This document shows positions 9,215-18,859 of a stretch of 33,050 nt of DNA, one piece after another. Position 1 is the stretch's first letter; each line of letters begins with the position of its first letter. The notes below the pieces were generated by a model that saw only the letters and a program-made list of their open reading frames with translations, did no database searches and was not told the origin of the DNA. The DNA is taken from the NCBI GenBank assembly GCA_913058135.1, contig CAJXPR010000031.1, positions 1 through 33,050 on the forward strand, written 5' to 3'. The position numbers were made by a program, and so were the translations under genes. The stretch comes from an uncultured Gammaproteobacteria bacterium. Lineage in GTDB: Bacteria > Pseudomonadota > Gammaproteobacteria > Pseudomonadales > Pseudohongiellaceae.

Positions 9215-10235
9215 GCTCCGTCCCGACAAACGCATCCATGTGGCGGTCGGTGTCATTCTGGATGAACGTGGTCACGTGCTGGTCGCCAGGCGCGCTGAAC
9301 AACAACACCTGGGAGGCCTGTGGGAATTCCCCGGCGGCAAGCTGGAGCCCGGTGAAAACGTGCAACAGGCACTTTACCGTGAACTGAAAGAAGAACTGGC
9401 AATAGAGGTGCAACAGTCACAGCCCCTGTGCCAGATCGAACACAATTACCCGGAAAAATCGGTGCTGCTGGATGTGTGGATCGTAAACCGCTTTATCGGG
9501 GAGCCAACCGGCGTTGAGAAACAGCCGCTGAGATGGCTGCCACCCGCGCAACTTGACCCGGCACTGTTCCCCCCTGCCAACCGGCTGATCATCCGTCGTC
9601 TGCAATTACGCGACCAGTTTGCCATCATCAACCTGCCGGGCTCGTCACCGCCGGGCTCTACAACGCCGGGCTGGTCACCGCCGGGCTGGTCACAAGACTC
9701 AGCGTGGGTGCCTCACGATGCATTGGTGAGACTGCGCTGCCAGCACAAGGATCGGTATGATGATTATCTTGCCGCAGCGCGAACGGCATTGCCTGCGCTG
9801 GTGGCCTCTACGGCCGGTGTCATTGTTGATCTGTCGCCTGCACATGTCGCGACTGACTGCCTCGTTCGCCAGGATGTATACGCCCTTGACGGCTTCAAAG
9901 GCCTGCATGCCCACAGCGGCCTGCTGCAGACAATGACGGTCAGGCCGGTGCCGGATCATTTGCTGTTCGGCGTTTCCTGCCACACCCGGGAGGAGCTGGC
10001 GCTGGCGCTGGCGCTTGATGCAGACTACGCGCTACTGTCTCCGGTAAAAAGTACGCCTACCCACCCGGACGGCTCACCGCTGGGCTGGGACGAATTCGAA
10101 ACCCTGACCGCGGCAAGCCCGGTACCGGTTTATGCTCTGGGTGGCATGATGGCCACCGACCTGGCGAACGCCAGGGCAAGGGGCGGCAGAGGCATCGCCG
10201 GCATCAGCCTGTTCAGCTCCGGTACGATGCGTTAA
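9207..10235 (+). CDS. Nudix hydrolase (MutT-like) fused to a thiamine phosphate synthase-like domain
   Basis: The 342-residue protein has a MutT-type Nudix domain (about 8-135) with motif GKLEPGE...RELKEEL (44-66). The usual glycine near the end of the box is A65; all catalytic glutamates are present. A repetitive linker (about 144-163) leads to a TMP-synthase/TenI-like barrel (about 175-342), with [25 protein letters not shown] and YALGGM motifs. Such fusions are known near secA/argJ in gammaproteobacteria. The Nudix half probably removes 8-oxo-dGTP or a related nucleotide; the role of the second half is uncertain. ATG 9207 is chosen over a TTG at 9186. Its end overlaps argJ, convergent, by 23 bases. 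Confidence 0.9.
   Translation: MTELRPDKRIHVAVGVILDERGHVLVARRAEQQHLGGLWEFPGGKLEPGENVQQALYRELKEELAIEVQQSQPLCQIEHNYPEKSVLLDVWIVNRFIGEPTGVEKQPLRWLPPAQLDPALFPPANRLIIRRLQLRDQFAIINLPGSSPPGSTTPGWSPPGWSQDSAWVPHDALVRLRCQHKDRYDDYLAAARTALPALVASTAGVIVDLSPAHVATDCLVRQDVYALDGFKGLHAHSGLLQTMTVRPVPDHLLFGVSCHTREELALALALDADYALLSPVKSTPTHPDGSPLGWDEFETLTAASPVPVYALGGMMATDLANARARGGRGIAGISLFSSGTMR
9636..9695 (+). repeat. Four 15-bp tandem repeats encoding a Pro-Gly linker
   Basis: Four direct 15-base units begin with CCGGGCT at 9636, 9651, 9666 and 9681. They encode [15 protein letters not shown] and PGWSQ in frame. Units 3 and 4 are almost identical; units 1 and 2 have diverged. The array forms the link between the Nudix and thiamine-phosphate-synthase-like domains. 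The multiple-of-three unit lets copy number change without a frameshift. Confidence 0.95.
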
Positions 10236-11436
10236 TCCGCACGTATTCCTCCGACAGATCGGCCGTCCACACCTGCTCATTTACCTCACCACGGGCCAGC
10301 TCGACCCGCAGGCAGATATCTTCCTGGTTCATCACCGCCTGCCCCATCGCCTCCCGGTAATCTGGCGCCAGGCCTCCCTTTTTAACGATACAAACGTCAT
10401 CAAGGTAAAGATCGATGCGTGTCACGTCCAGATCTGGCACGCCGGCACGGCCAACTGCGGCCAAAATTCTGCCCCAGTTCGGGTCAGAGGCTGACAGCGC
10501 GGTCTTGACCAACGGCGATTCGGCGATGGCGTACGCCACCTGCAGACATTCTTTGGTATTGGCGCCGCCACGCACATCCACCGTGACAAACTTCCGCGCG
10601 CCTTCGGCATCGCGAATGATCAGTTTGGCCAGATCCAGCACCAATTCATGCAAAGCCCGGCTGAACGCATCAAAAAGTCCGGCATCCGACTTGTCGACCT
10701 TAATGCCGCTTTTGCCGGTCGCACTAAGTACACAGCAATCGTTGGTCGAGGTATCACCGTCAACAGTAATCCGGTTAAATGACTGTTCCACGGCAGACAT
10801 CAACAGACTCTGCAGCAGGTTCTGCTCTATCTCGGCATCTGTACTGACAAACGCCAGCATGGTGGCCATATTCGGCTTGATCATGCCGGCGCCCTTGGTG
10901 ATGCCGGTGATGGTGATGTACTGTCCGTTATGGGTGACGATCGCCGATACCGCCTTGGGCCGGGTATCGGTCGTCATGATGCCTTTTGCTGCCACCAGCC
11001 ACTGATCATCCTGCAAAGCCGCCAGTGCAGCAGGCGCAGCGGCAGCGATTTTTTCCGCTGGTAAACGTTCACCGATCACCCCGGTGGAGAACGGCAATAC
11101 CTGCGCCAGCTCGACGCCAGCCGTATCAGCCAGGGCCTGACAGCAATGCAGCGCGTCCGTCATGCCCTGTTCGCCGGTACCGGCATTGGCATTACCGGTG
11201 TTGATCAGCAGATAGCGCGCATCGCCGCCATTGGTGGCCAGGTGCTGTCTGGCCAGCACCACCGGCGCAGCGCAGAATGCGTTGCGAGTGAACACGCCAG
11301 CCGTGCGACTGCCTGGCGCCAACTCAAATAACACCAGATCAAGACGATTCTGGTAACGCACACCAGCGCTGACCGCCGCCATCCTGACCCCTGAAACCGG
11401 TACCAATGTCCCTGTTTCTGCTTTTCCTGTTGCCAT
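10213..11436 (-). CDS. argJ: Bifunctional glutamate N-acetyltransferase / amino-acid acetyltransferase ArgJ
   Basis: ArgJ recycles the acetyl group from N-acetylornithine to glutamate in arginine synthesis. It is made as a precursor that cleaves itself before a threonine, here in KGAGMIKPNMATMLAF (A191/T192), which yields alpha and beta chains. The 407 residues fit the family. TGVIGERLP, KGIMTTDT, DGDTSTND and SDPNWGR are further family motifs. ATG 11436 has AGGTGA four bases upstream; an upstream in-frame ATG at 11478 would overlap secA. The gene is 20 bases after secA and probably the last of the dcw transcript. Its 3' end overlaps the opposing Nudix fusion gene. Confidence 0.95.
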   Translation of the reverse strand: MATGKAETGTLVPVSGVRMAAVSAGVRYQNRLDLVLFELAPGSRTAGVFTRNAFCAAPVVLARQHLATNGGDARYLLINTGNANAGTGEQGMTDALHCCQALADTAGVELAQVLPFSTGVIGERLPAEKIAAAAPAALAALQDDQWLVAAKGIMTTDTRPKAVSAIVTHNGQYITITGITKGAGMIKPNMATMLAFVSTDAEIEQNLLQSLLMSAVEQSFNRITVDGDTSTNDCCVLSATGKSGIKVDKSDAGLFDAFSRALHELVLDLAKLIIRDAEGARKFVTVDVRGGANTKECLQVAYAIAESPLVKTALSASDPNWGRILAAVGRAGVPDLDVTRIDLYLDDVCIVKKGGLAPDYREAMGQAVMNQEDICLRVELARGEVNEQVWTADLSEEYVRINASYRS

Positions 11437-11456
11437 ATTCTCACCTGATCCGTTTA

Positions 11457-14225
11457 TCAGCTTAATCGCCCGTGACAATGTTTAAACTTCTTGCCCGAAC
11501 CACAATGGCACGGATCGTTACGCCCCAGCTTGGGTTCTTCACGGACAAATGGTGCGCCGCTGTCCTGTTCGCCCCGACCGCCATCAGCCGCGCTGCCAGC
11601 GCCTTCTGACTGCATGGCCGATGCTTCGGCATGTTGAAATCTGATTTTTTCCTTGGCCCGCTCCGCGTCGCGCGCGCGCTCAATGGCGTCTATTTCTTCC
11701 GGCGAACGCACCTGCACATGACTGAGGAAGCGGATAACATCATGCTGTAAGCGCGACAGCAGGTTCTGGAACAGCGCAAAAGCTTCGCGCTTGTATTCCT
11801 GCTTCGGATTCTTGCCCGCGTATCCCCTCAGGAAAATGCCCTGCCGCAATTGGTCCATCGCCGCCAGATGCTCTTTCCACAGCGTATCAAGAATCTGCAG
11901 GACAATCTGTTTCTCCAGCAGCGCCATTTTTTCGCCCACCGTTTCGCGCTTTTTCGCGTAGGCGTCGGTCAGCTCCTGTTTGATTTTTTCGCGCAGGGTT
12001 TCCTCATAAAGTTTTTCATCTTCCTCCAGCCATGACTTGACCGGCAAATGGATGGCAAACTCCGCCTCCATCGCCTGTTCCAGCCCGTCAATGTCCCACT
12101 GCTCAAAAATACTTTGCGGCGGTATATGGCTGCTGATCACTTCATCGGCGACTTCGTTGCGCATGTTGGCAACCAGTTCGCCTATATCATCGCTGGCCAT
12201 GACCTGGTTGCGTTGGCGGTAGACGATGGTGCGCTGGTCATTGGCGACGTTGTCGTATTCCAGCAGCTGTTTACGTATATCGAAGTTGCGGCCTTCGACC
12301 TTGCGCTGCGCCTTTTCAATGGACTTGGACACCATGCCATGTTCGATAGCTTCACCGCGCTCCATGCCGAGTTTCTGCATAAAGTTTTTTACCCGATCAG
12401 AGGCAAAAATACGCATCAGGCTGTCTTCCAGTGACAGATAGAAACGCGAATATCCCGGATCACCCTGCCTGCCTGAACGGCCACGCAGCTGATTGTCGAT
12501 CCGGCGTGATTCGTGACGCTCAGTACCAATGATATGCAGACCACCGGCTTCCAGCACCTGGTCATGACGCTGCTGCCAGGCATCCTTGGCAGCTGCTATC
12601 TGCTCCGGCGTGGGACTGTCCATGGCCGCGACTTCACTTTCCCAGTTGCCACCCAGAACAATATCGGTACCCCGCCCGGCCATGTTGGTGGCGATGGTAA
12701 CAACCCCGGGCCGACCGGCCTGCGCGATGATGAATGCTTCCTTTTCATGGAATTTTGCATTCAGTACTTCATGTTTGATCTTTTCCTTGGTCAGGAACTT
12801 CGACAGCATCTCTGATGTTTCGATGGATGCGGTGCCCACCAGGATGGGTGCACCCTTGGCGCTGAACTCTTTGATATCGCTGACGATGGCCTCGAACTTC
12901 TCCTCCATGGACAGAAACACCAGATCGTTCTTGTCGATTCGCTGCATTGGCGTATTGGGCGGGATCACGACCACATCCAGATCGTAAATCTGTTTGAATT
13001 CAAAGGCTTCGGTGTCTGCTGTACCGGTCATGCCGGACAGCGTATTGTACAGACGGAAATAGTTCTGGAATGTGGTTGATGCAAGTGTCTGACTTTCGCT
13101 TTGGATCTCCAGCCCTTCCTTCGCTTCAATGGCCTGGTGCAGGCCTTCTGACAGGCGCCGTCCTTCCATGGTCCGCCCGGTGTGCTCATCAATCAGCACG
13201 ATGCGCCCGTCCTTGACGATGTATTCGACGTCCTTATGGAACAGGTAATGGGCCTTGAGCGCCGAATGGATATGGTGCAACAGGCCCAGATTGGCGGCGG
13301 AATAAAGGCTTTCGCCTTCGTTCAACAGCTTGCGCCGGGTCAACAGCTCCTCCAGGTGCTCATGACCGGCCTCGGTCAACTCGACCTGCCGCGTCTTTTC
13401 ATCAACCATGAAGTGCCCGGTCTCAACCTTCTCTTCGCGCTCCAGCGCCATGGTCGGACCTTTTTCTTCGGGTGGGTCCCCGCGCTCCAGGCCCGGAATC
13501 AACTCATTGATGGCCATGTACTGTTTGGAGCTGTCCTGCGCCGCACCGGAGATGATCAGCGGTGTTCGTGCCTCGTCAATCAGAATCGAGTCCACCTCAT
13601 CGACAATGGCGAAGTTGAGCTTGCGCTGCAACTTGTCTTCAATGCGGAACGCCATATTGTCGCGCAGGTAATCGAAGCCGAATTCGTTGTTGGTACCGTA
13701 AGTAATGGAGGCATTGTAGGCGGCCTTTTTCTCGTGCTGCATCTGGCCACCGACAATGACGCCCACGGTCAGTCCCAGAAACTCGTACAGGGGCCGCATC
13801 CAGTTGGCGTCCCGGCTGGCCAGATAGTCGTTGACGGTAACGATGTGCACACCATTTCCCGTCAGCCCGTTGAGATAGGCTGGCAGCGTGGCGACCAGGG
13901 TTTTACCTTCACCGGTTTTCATTTCCGCGATGTCGCCCTGGTGCAGCACAATGCCACCGATCATTTGCACATCGAAGTGGCGCAATCCCAACGTGCGTTT
14001 GCTGGCCTCACGGACCACCGCAAACGCCTCGGGCAACATTTTGTCCAGCGCTTCGCCTTCGTCAAAACGCGTTTTGAACTCCGCCGTTTTGCCACGCAGC
14101 TCCTCGTCCGACAGCGCCTCTATGCTCTGTTCAAATGCGTTGATCTGCTTGACCATTTTATGCAGCTTTTTGAGTTTGCGGGAATTGCTGCTGCCAAATA
14201 TTTTACTGAAAAACTGTAAGCTCAT
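11457..14225 (-). CDS. secA: Preprotein translocase ATPase SecA
   Basis: SecA is the motor that drives unfolded proteins through SecYEG. The 922 residues are full length: Walker A MKTGEGKT (102-109), the DEAD-like motif with [18 protein letters not shown], the second nucleotide-binding motifs [13 protein letters not shown] and [15 protein letters not shown], the scaffold and wing domains, and the C-terminal SEC-C zinc finger [13 protein letters not shown] that binds SecB and lipids. ATG 14225 has AGGT a few bases upstream. The 88-base gap to the M23 gene holds a short GACGAC/GTCGTC hairpin but no terminator T-run. No SecM-like arrest gene is present. Confidence 0.98.
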   Translation of the reverse strand: MSLQFFSKIFGSSNSRKLKKLHKMVKQINAFEQSIEALSDEELRGKTAEFKTRFDEGEALDKMLPEAFAVVREASKRTLGLRHFDVQMIGGIVLHQGDIAEMKTGEGKTLVATLPAYLNGLTGNGVHIVTVNDYLASRDANWMRPLYEFLGLTVGVIVGGQMQHEKKAAYNASITYGTNNEFGFDYLRDNMAFRIEDKLQRKLNFAIVDEVDSILIDEARTPLIISGAAQDSSKQYMAINELIPGLERGDPPEEKGPTMALEREEKVETGHFMVDEKTRQVELTEAGHEHLEELLTRRKLLNEGESLYSAANLGLLHHIHSALKAHYLFHKDVEYIVKDGRIVLIDEHTGRTMEGRRLSEGLHQAIEAKEGLEIQSESQTLASTTFQNYFRLYNTLSGMTGTADTEAFEFKQIYDLDVVVIPPNTPMQRIDKNDLVFLSMEEKFEAIVSDIKEFSAKGAPILVGTASIETSEMLSKFLTKEKIKHEVLNAKFHEKEAFIIAQAGRPGVVTIATNMAGRGTDIVLGGNWESEVAAMDSPTPEQIAAAKDAWQQRHDQVLEAGGLHIIGTERHESRRIDNQLRGRSGRQGDPGYSRFYLSLEDSLMRIFASDRVKNFMQKLGMERGEAIEHGMVSKSIEKAQRKVEGRNFDIRKQLLEYDNVANDQRTIVYRQRNQVMASDDIGELVANMRNEVADEVISSHIPPQSIFEQWDIDGLEQAMEAEFAIHLPVKSWLEEDEKLYEETLREKIKQELTDAYAKKRETVGEKMALLEKQIVLQILDTLWKEHLAAMDQLRQGIFLRGYAGKNPKQEYKREAFALFQNLLSRLQHDVIRFLSHVQVRSPEEIDAIERARDAERAKEKIRFQHAEASAMQSEGAGSAADGGRGEQDSGAPFVREEPKLGRNDPCHCGSGKKFKHCHGRLS

Positions 14226-14313
14226 GATGACCTGTTATGACTGAATAATTGAACATACGGAACCACGACGACCTGGCGGTTGTCGTCACTTGCAACGCAA
14301 CGGGGGATTGGTA

Positions 14314-15246
14314 TCAGCGCAGAGTGCGCCGTATGTACGAAGCCGGATCGACCACGCGGCCATTCTTGTAGACTTCAAAATGCACGTGCGGGCCGGTGGA
14401 GCGGCCGGTACTGCCGATCAGGGCAATGGCCTCACCCTGATTGACGATCTCGCCCTGCTCAACCAGAAGATCCTGGGCGTGAGCATAACGTGTCAGATAA
14501 CCATTGCCATGGTCAATTTCCACCATCAGACCGTAGCCGGGACGGGTGCCCGAGTAGGTCACGACACCGGTACCAACACTGACGATGTCATCGCCGGCAG
14601 TACCGGCGAAATCGATGCCATTGTGCCAGGCCATGCGTCCGGTAAACGGATCTGCTCTGCGCCCAAAACCGGATGACAGCCAGCCAGCATTGACAGGGCG
14701 GCCGGCAATGGCAGCCTCCTGTTGGTACTGCTGACCGTTGATCAGCCCGGAAACGGTTTCCAGCTGATTACCCCTGGCCTCAATCTCCTGCTCCAGGCGG
14801 CTGATCGCGCGGATAAAGTCGGGCGGCTCCATGGCACTGCCGTCTTCCAGCAGCAGGCCGCCCACGCCCGGGGTCTGTTCATTGAAGTTGAATTCTGCAG
14901 GATCAAGATTGGCGACCTCGGTCAGACGCAGGCCCAGTGCATCCAGCCGCAACAGGCGTGCCTGCAGCGTCGCCAGCCGCTGGGTCAGCGCCTCTACCTG
15001 TTGCTCGGCGTTCTGCTTGAGATCGGCCAGCGCCTGCGCCTGCTCGTCGAGCTGTTGCTCCCAGCCTTCGGCGGACTTTTCGCTGACAATATGGTTGGCG
15101 GTATTGGCCAGGGCCAGATGGTAGCCCATATACCCCAGCGCCACTGGAGCGCCGAGCAGGCACAGCGACAGCAGGCCCTTGAGCCAGCCTTTGATCACAA
15201 TCGTGCGACTGTGTCCGTAACGCTGATTAACCAGTATTAGCTTCAT
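14314..15246 (-). CDS. M23 family (LytM-type) metallopeptidase, membrane-anchored
   Basis: The 310-residue protein has one membrane helix (about residues 20-42), a periplasmic coiled coil (about 55-112), a short second helix (about 145-168) and a C-terminal M23 domain (about 185-305). The zinc ligands are intact: H208 and D212 (HNGIDF) and H289 (HVHFEV), with H256 and H287 as the other active-site histidines. It is therefore expected to be an active glycyl or D,D-endopeptidase on peptidoglycan, unlike degenerate EnvC/NlpD activators. The place between lpxC and secA is usual for this family in Pseudomonas-like genomes. The exact role, wall growth or cell separation, is not shown. Confidence 0.92.
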   Translation of the reverse strand: MKLILVNQRYGHSRTIVIKGWLKGLLSLCLLGAPVALGYMGYHLALANTANHIVSEKSAEGWEQQLDEQAQALADLKQNAEQQVEALTQRLATLQARLLRLDALGLRLTEVANLDPAEFNFNEQTPGVGGLLLEDGSAMEPPDFIRAISRLEQEIEARGNQLETVSGLINGQQYQQEAAIAGRPVNAGWLSSGFGRRADPFTGRMAWHNGIDFAGTAGDDIVSVGTGVVTYSGTRPGYGLMVEIDHGNGYLTRYAHAQDLLVEQGEIVNQGEAIALIGSTGRSTGPHVHFEVYKNGRVVDPASYIRRTLR

Positions 15247-15287
15247 AAGCCAGGCCTGCCCCGTGTCGCTGCGCCTCAGGGTCTCCC

Positions 15288-16199
15288 TTAGGCAGCCAGT
15301 CCGGGCTTGAGATAAGAAATGGGCACCTGGGATTCAGAGTCAAAACTGACCATTTCCCAAGCGTCCCGGGTCGCCTCCAGCTTGCGCAACAGGTTATTGT
15401 TGAGCGCATGACCGGATTTGTAACCCTTGAATTCACCCAGCAGACTATGACCAAGCAGGTACAGATCACCGATGGAATCCAGGATTTTATGTTTTACAAA
15501 CTCGTCTTCATACCGAAGACCATCCTCGTTCAGGACCTTATAATCGCCTACCGCAATGGCATTGTCCATACTGGCGCCCAACGCCAGGTTGCGGTTGCGC
15601 AGCTCCTCGAACTCGTGCATGAAGCCGAAGGTTCGCGCCCGGCTGACTTCCTTGACGAAGGATGTGCTGGAGAAATCAATGGTTGCCGACTTGGTATAAC
15701 GTCGATAAACCGGGTGATCGTACAACAGCGTATAACTGACCTTGAAACCGTCAAAGGGCTCCAGGCTGACCGATTTGTCGCCATCTTCCAGGTGGATGGG
15801 TTTAAGGATACGAATGAACTTCTTCGGCGCATCCTGCTCCTCAATGCCAGCCGACTGGATCAGGAACACAAACGGACCGGCACTGCCGTCCATGATCGGC
15901 ACTTCCGGCGCACTGACTTCAACGTAAGCGTTGTCGATGCCGAGCCCCGACATGGCAGACATCAGGTGCTCGATGGTTGATACCCGCACGTCTCCCTGGA
16001 TCAGGGTGGTGGACAGGGTAGTGTCACCCACCAGATGCGCGAGCGCGGGAATCTGCGCAGGCGGCTGCAGGTCGGTGCGCACAAAGATGATACCTGTATC
16101 AACCGGCGCCGGCCTTAACGTGAGATAGACTTTGGTGCCGGTGTGCAGACCCACGCCAGTAGCACGGATGACGTTCTTGAGGGTGCGCTGTTTCAACAT
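15288..16199 (-). CDS. lpxC: UDP-3-O-acyl-N-acetylglucosamine deacetylase
   Basis: LpxC carries out the first committed step of lipid A synthesis. It is a zinc deacetylase. The 303-residue length is close to E. coli (305). Zinc ligands are H78 ([10 protein letters not shown]), H237 and D241 ([15 protein letters not shown]), and the catalytic general-acid histidine is H264 ([10 protein letters not shown]). The start [10 protein letters not shown] at 16199 matches the family N-terminus. The open frame runs upstream to 16271, across the predicted promoter and hairpin, so the longer start is unlikely. The Shine-Dalgarno is weak. It has its own predicted promoter (16262-16290) and a 5' hairpin. 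Confidence 0.97.
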   Translation of the reverse strand: MLKQRTLKNVIRATGVGLHTGTKVYLTLRPAPVDTGIIFVRTDLQPPAQIPALAHLVGDTTLSTTLIQGDVRVSTIEHLMSAMSGLGIDNAYVEVSAPEVPIMDGSAGPFVFLIQSAGIEEQDAPKKFIRILKPIHLEDGDKSVSLEPFDGFKVSYTLLYDHPVYRRYTKSATIDFSSTSFVKEVSRARTFGFMHEFEELRNRNLALGASMDNAIAVGDYKVLNEDGLRYEDEFVKHKILDSIGDLYLLGHSLLGEFKGYKSGHALNNNLLRKLEATRDAWEMVSFDSESQVPISYLKPGLAA

Positions 16200-16227
16200 A
16201 GTTGATTTAAGTCCCGGAATAAGCGGC

Positions 16228-16251
16228 GCGCAGGGAAATTGCTCCCTGCGC
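16228..16251 (-). promoter_or_regulatory. Hairpin at the 5' end of the lpxC transcript
   Basis: In the minus-strand transcript GCGCAGGGA and TCCCTGCGC form a perfect 9-bp stem closed by the 6-base loop GCAATT. It starts about four bases after the start point predicted from the promoter at 16262-16290 and ends 28 bases before the lpxC ATG. No U-run follows, so it is not a terminator. A 5'-terminal stem-loop of this sort can protect mRNA from decay; that is inference here. Confidence 0.6.
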
Positions 16252-16261
16252 ATTTCGGCCG

Positions 16262-16290
16262 ATGATAGCAAATATCAGTTGAGAACCCAA
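16262..16290 (-). promoter_or_regulatory. lpxC promoter (sigma-70, extended -10)
   Basis: On the minus strand TTGGGT (16290-16285), a 17-base spacer ending in TGC, and TATCAT (16267-16262) form a -35, extended -10 and -10. The -10 matches 5/6 of the consensus, and the TGn extension compensates for the weaker -35. The predicted start is near 16255, in the ftsZ-lpxC gap. lpxC and the genes after it can thus be expressed apart from ftsZ. Confidence 0.6.
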
Positions 16291-16341
16291 ACACCGAATT
16301 GACCGTGTCCGGGCTTCAACCGCCCTGGCTCCAGCAGTTTT

Positions 16342-17529
16342 TCAGTCCGCCTGGCGACGCAAAAACGCCGGGATGTCCAGGTAGTCCATGCTGTCCTCGG
16401 CGCCCACCGCCTTGGCGAAGCCGCTGTTCTGCGGCATGGTGTGGGAACTGGCCGCCGGTCGCGTTCGCGCAGCCGGCGCTGCAGGTCGATCTACCGCGCG
16501 ATAGTTGCCGCCCGCTGCCGACGCTGACCGGGTATTATCCACCACCTTGGTAGGACGGGCTTCAGCTGCGCGCAGCTCTCCCAGGCCGGTCGCCACCACG
16601 GTCACGCGGATTTCGTCGCCCATGTCAGCATCGATAACTGTACCCACCACGACCGTGGCATCATCGGAGGCAAATTCGGAAATGGTATCACCCACTTCGG
16701 AGAACTCGCCCAGCGACAGGTTTTCGCCCGCTGTGATGTTGACCAGAATACCGCGCGCGCCGTGCAGGTTGACGTCTTCGAGCAGCGGGCTACGAATTGC
16801 CGCTTCCGCTGCCTCACGAGCCCGGCCTTCGCCGGTTGCGTAACCGGTGCCCATCATCGCCATGCCCATCTCTGACATAACCGTCCGCACATCGGCAAAG
16901 TCCACGTTGATCATGCCCGGACGGATGATCAGATCGGCGATACCCTTGACCGCACCCAACAGCACATCATTGGCCGCCTTGAATGCGTCCAGCAGCGATG
17001 CGTTTTTGCCCAGTACTGACAACAGCTTTTCGTTGGGGATGGTGATCAGGGAGTCGACGTGCTGAGAAAGCTCCATGATACCCTGATCAGCGATCAGGGA
17101 TCGCTTCTTGCCTTCGAACGGGAACGGCCGGGTGACCACCGCAACGGTGAGTATGCCCAGCTCCCGCGCTACTTCGGCGAATATCGGCGCAGCGCCGGTG
17201 CCGGTGCCACCGCCCATGCCTGCAGTGATAAAGACCATATCGGCACCGCTGAGAATCTCCGCGATTTCTTCGCGATCTTCCAGGGCGGCCTGACGACCGA
17301 TCTCCGGATTGGCACCGGCCCCCAGCCCCTTGGTAACGGTACTGCCCATCTGCAGCAGTGTCTTCGCCTGCAGATTGGTCAGCGCCTGCGCATCGGTGTT
17401 TGCACAGACAAACTCGACACCTTCGACGTGATTGCTGATCATGTGACGGACGGCGTTGCCGCCGCCGCCGCCAACACCGATAACCTTGATGACGGCGCTT
17501 TGTGGAATACTATCTAGAAGTTCAAACAT
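16342..17529 (-). CDS. ftsZ: Cell division GTPase FtsZ
   Basis: FtsZ is the tubulin-like GTPase that forms the division ring. The 395 residues contain the nucleotide-binding glycine loop GGGGGN (20-25), the tubulin signature GGGTGTG (106-112), a variable linker rich in Ala, Pro and Arg (about 320-375), and the C-terminal peptide [14 protein letters not shown] that binds FtsA and ZipA. ATG 17529 follows AGGGGG by about five bases; the longer frame from 17544 is rejected on that ground. It is 70 bases after ftsA, a gap with no clear terminator. Confidence 0.98.
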   Translation of the reverse strand: MFELLDSIPQSAVIKVIGVGGGGGNAVRHMISNHVEGVEFVCANTDAQALTNLQAKTLLQMGSTVTKGLGAGANPEIGRQAALEDREEIAEILSGADMVFITAGMGGGTGTGAAPIFAEVARELGILTVAVVTRPFPFEGKKRSLIADQGIMELSQHVDSLITIPNEKLLSVLGKNASLLDAFKAANDVLLGAVKGIADLIIRPGMINVDFADVRTVMSEMGMAMMGTGYATGEGRAREAAEAAIRSPLLEDVNLHGARGILVNITAGENLSLGEFSEVGDTISEFASDDATVVVGTVIDADMGDEIRVTVVATGLGELRAAEARPTKVVDNTRSASAAGGNYRAVDRPAAPAARTRPAASSHTMPQNSGFAKAVGAEDSMDYLDIPAFLRRQAD

Positions 17530-17599
17530 ACGACCCCCTGTCATGCCTTTGATTTATTGATTGCTGAATTGACTAATCTTTTCGTTCAAAATTTACGGC

Positions 17600-18844
17600 C
17601 TAAAAGTTTTCCTTAAGCCAGTTCTTTACCCGTTCGACGATGCTTATCTTTGGTTCTTTGACGGTTACCGGATGGTGGCTACGCTCCTGCTGTTGCATCT
17701 GTCGCATGCCGTACAGCAGCAAGCCAACACCCGTGGAATAAATCGGGTTGCGCACGATGTCTGCCAGCCCCTTGACACTCTGTGGCATACCGATACGCAC
17801 CGGCATATGGAATATCTCTTCCGCCAGTTCAATGACGCCCTCCATTTTGCTGGTACCACCGGTCAACACCACACCCGCAGCCAGCAGGTTTTCGTAGCCG
17901 CTGCGCTGCAATTCTGCCTTGACCAGGGTGAACAGTTCGTCATAGCGCGGCTCAACAACTTCGGCCAACGCCTGGCGTGACAATTCCCGCGCAGGTCTTT
18001 CACCGACACCCGGCACCTTGATCATTTCGCCGGCGCTGGCGAGCTGAGTCAGCGCGCAGGCGTACTTGATCTTGATCTCATCGGCATTGTCCGTCGGCGT
18101 GCGCAATGCCATGGCAATATCATTGGTGACCTGATCACCGGCAATGGGGATCACGCCGGTATGACGAATGGCGCCTTCGGTAAATATGGCAATGTCTGTT
18201 GTGCCACCGCCAATATCGACCATACATACCCCGAGCTCCTTTTCATCCTCGGTCAGTACCGCGTAACTCGAGGCCAACTGCTCCAGAATTATTTCCTCAG
18301 TCTGCAAACCGCAGCGCTTGATGCATTTCTCGATGTTCTGCACGGCATTGATGGCACAGGTGACCAGATGCACTTTGGCCTCCAGGCGCACGCCCGACAT
18401 ACCCAGTGGTTCTTTCACACCTTCCTGCGAATCGATAATGTATTCCTGCGGCAGAATATGCAGCACGCGCTGATCAGCAGGAATGGCAACTGCCTGCGCC
18501 GCATCAATCACCCGATCAATATCAGCCCGCGTAACTTCCCGGTCGCGTATCGCCACGATGCCGTGTGAATTCATGCTGCGGATATGGCTGCCGGCAATAC
18601 CGGCATAGACCGAGTGGATGCGGCATCCCGCCATCAATTCCGCCTCTTCCACGGCCCGTTGAATCGACTCCACCGTCGACTCGATATTGACCACGGTCCC
18701 CTTCTTGAGTCCACGCGATCGATGACTGCCGATACCGACAATATTCAGACTGCCATCGTCTTTCACCTCGCCCACGATGGCGACCACCTTGGACGTGCCG
18801 ATATCCAGGCCTACGATCATGTTGCTGTTATCTGGAGCGCTCAT
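17600..18844 (-). CDS. ftsA: Cell division actin-like protein FtsA
   Basis: FtsA tethers FtsZ to the inner membrane and recruits later division proteins. The 414 residues show the actin-fold ATP site, phosphate 1 (VGLDIGTSKV), phosphate 2 (DIGGGTTDIAIF) and adenosine loop (TGGTSKMEGV), the 1C SHS2 domain (about 85-165), and the C-terminal amphipathic membrane helix IVERVKNWLKENF. It starts 15 bases after the ftsQ stop. Confidence 0.98.
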   Translation of the reverse strand: MSAPDNSNMIVGLDIGTSKVVAIVGEVKDDGSLNIVGIGSHRSRGLKKGTVVNIESTVESIQRAVEEAELMAGCRIHSVYAGIAGSHIRSMNSHGIVAIRDREVTRADIDRVIDAAQAVAIPADQRVLHILPQEYIIDSQEGVKEPLGMSGVRLEAKVHLVTCAINAVQNIEKCIKRCGLQTEEIILEQLASSYAVLTEDEKELGVCMVDIGGGTTDIAIFTEGAIRHTGVIPIAGDQVTNDIAMALRTPTDNADEIKIKYACALTQLASAGEMIKVPGVGERPARELSRQALAEVVEPRYDELFTLVKAELQRSGYENLLAAGVVLTGGTSKMEGVIELAEEIFHMPVRIGMPQSVKGLADIVRNPIYSTGVGLLLYGMRQMQQQERSHHPVTVKEPKISIVERVKNWLKENF

Positions 18845-18859
18845 ATGTCACACCTGCTC

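Noticed and set aside
13182-14219. Long plus-strand frame (345 codons) opposite secA
   Set aside because: Mirror frame of a highly conserved gene; no ribosome site or recognisable domain.
14226-14313. secM-like arrest gene before secA
   Set aside because: Only 88 bases lie between secA and the M23 gene, and no arrest-peptide motif or small frame is seen.
16228-16251. ftsZ terminator
   Set aside because: The stem is perfect but no T-run follows on the minus strand, and a promoter points into it.
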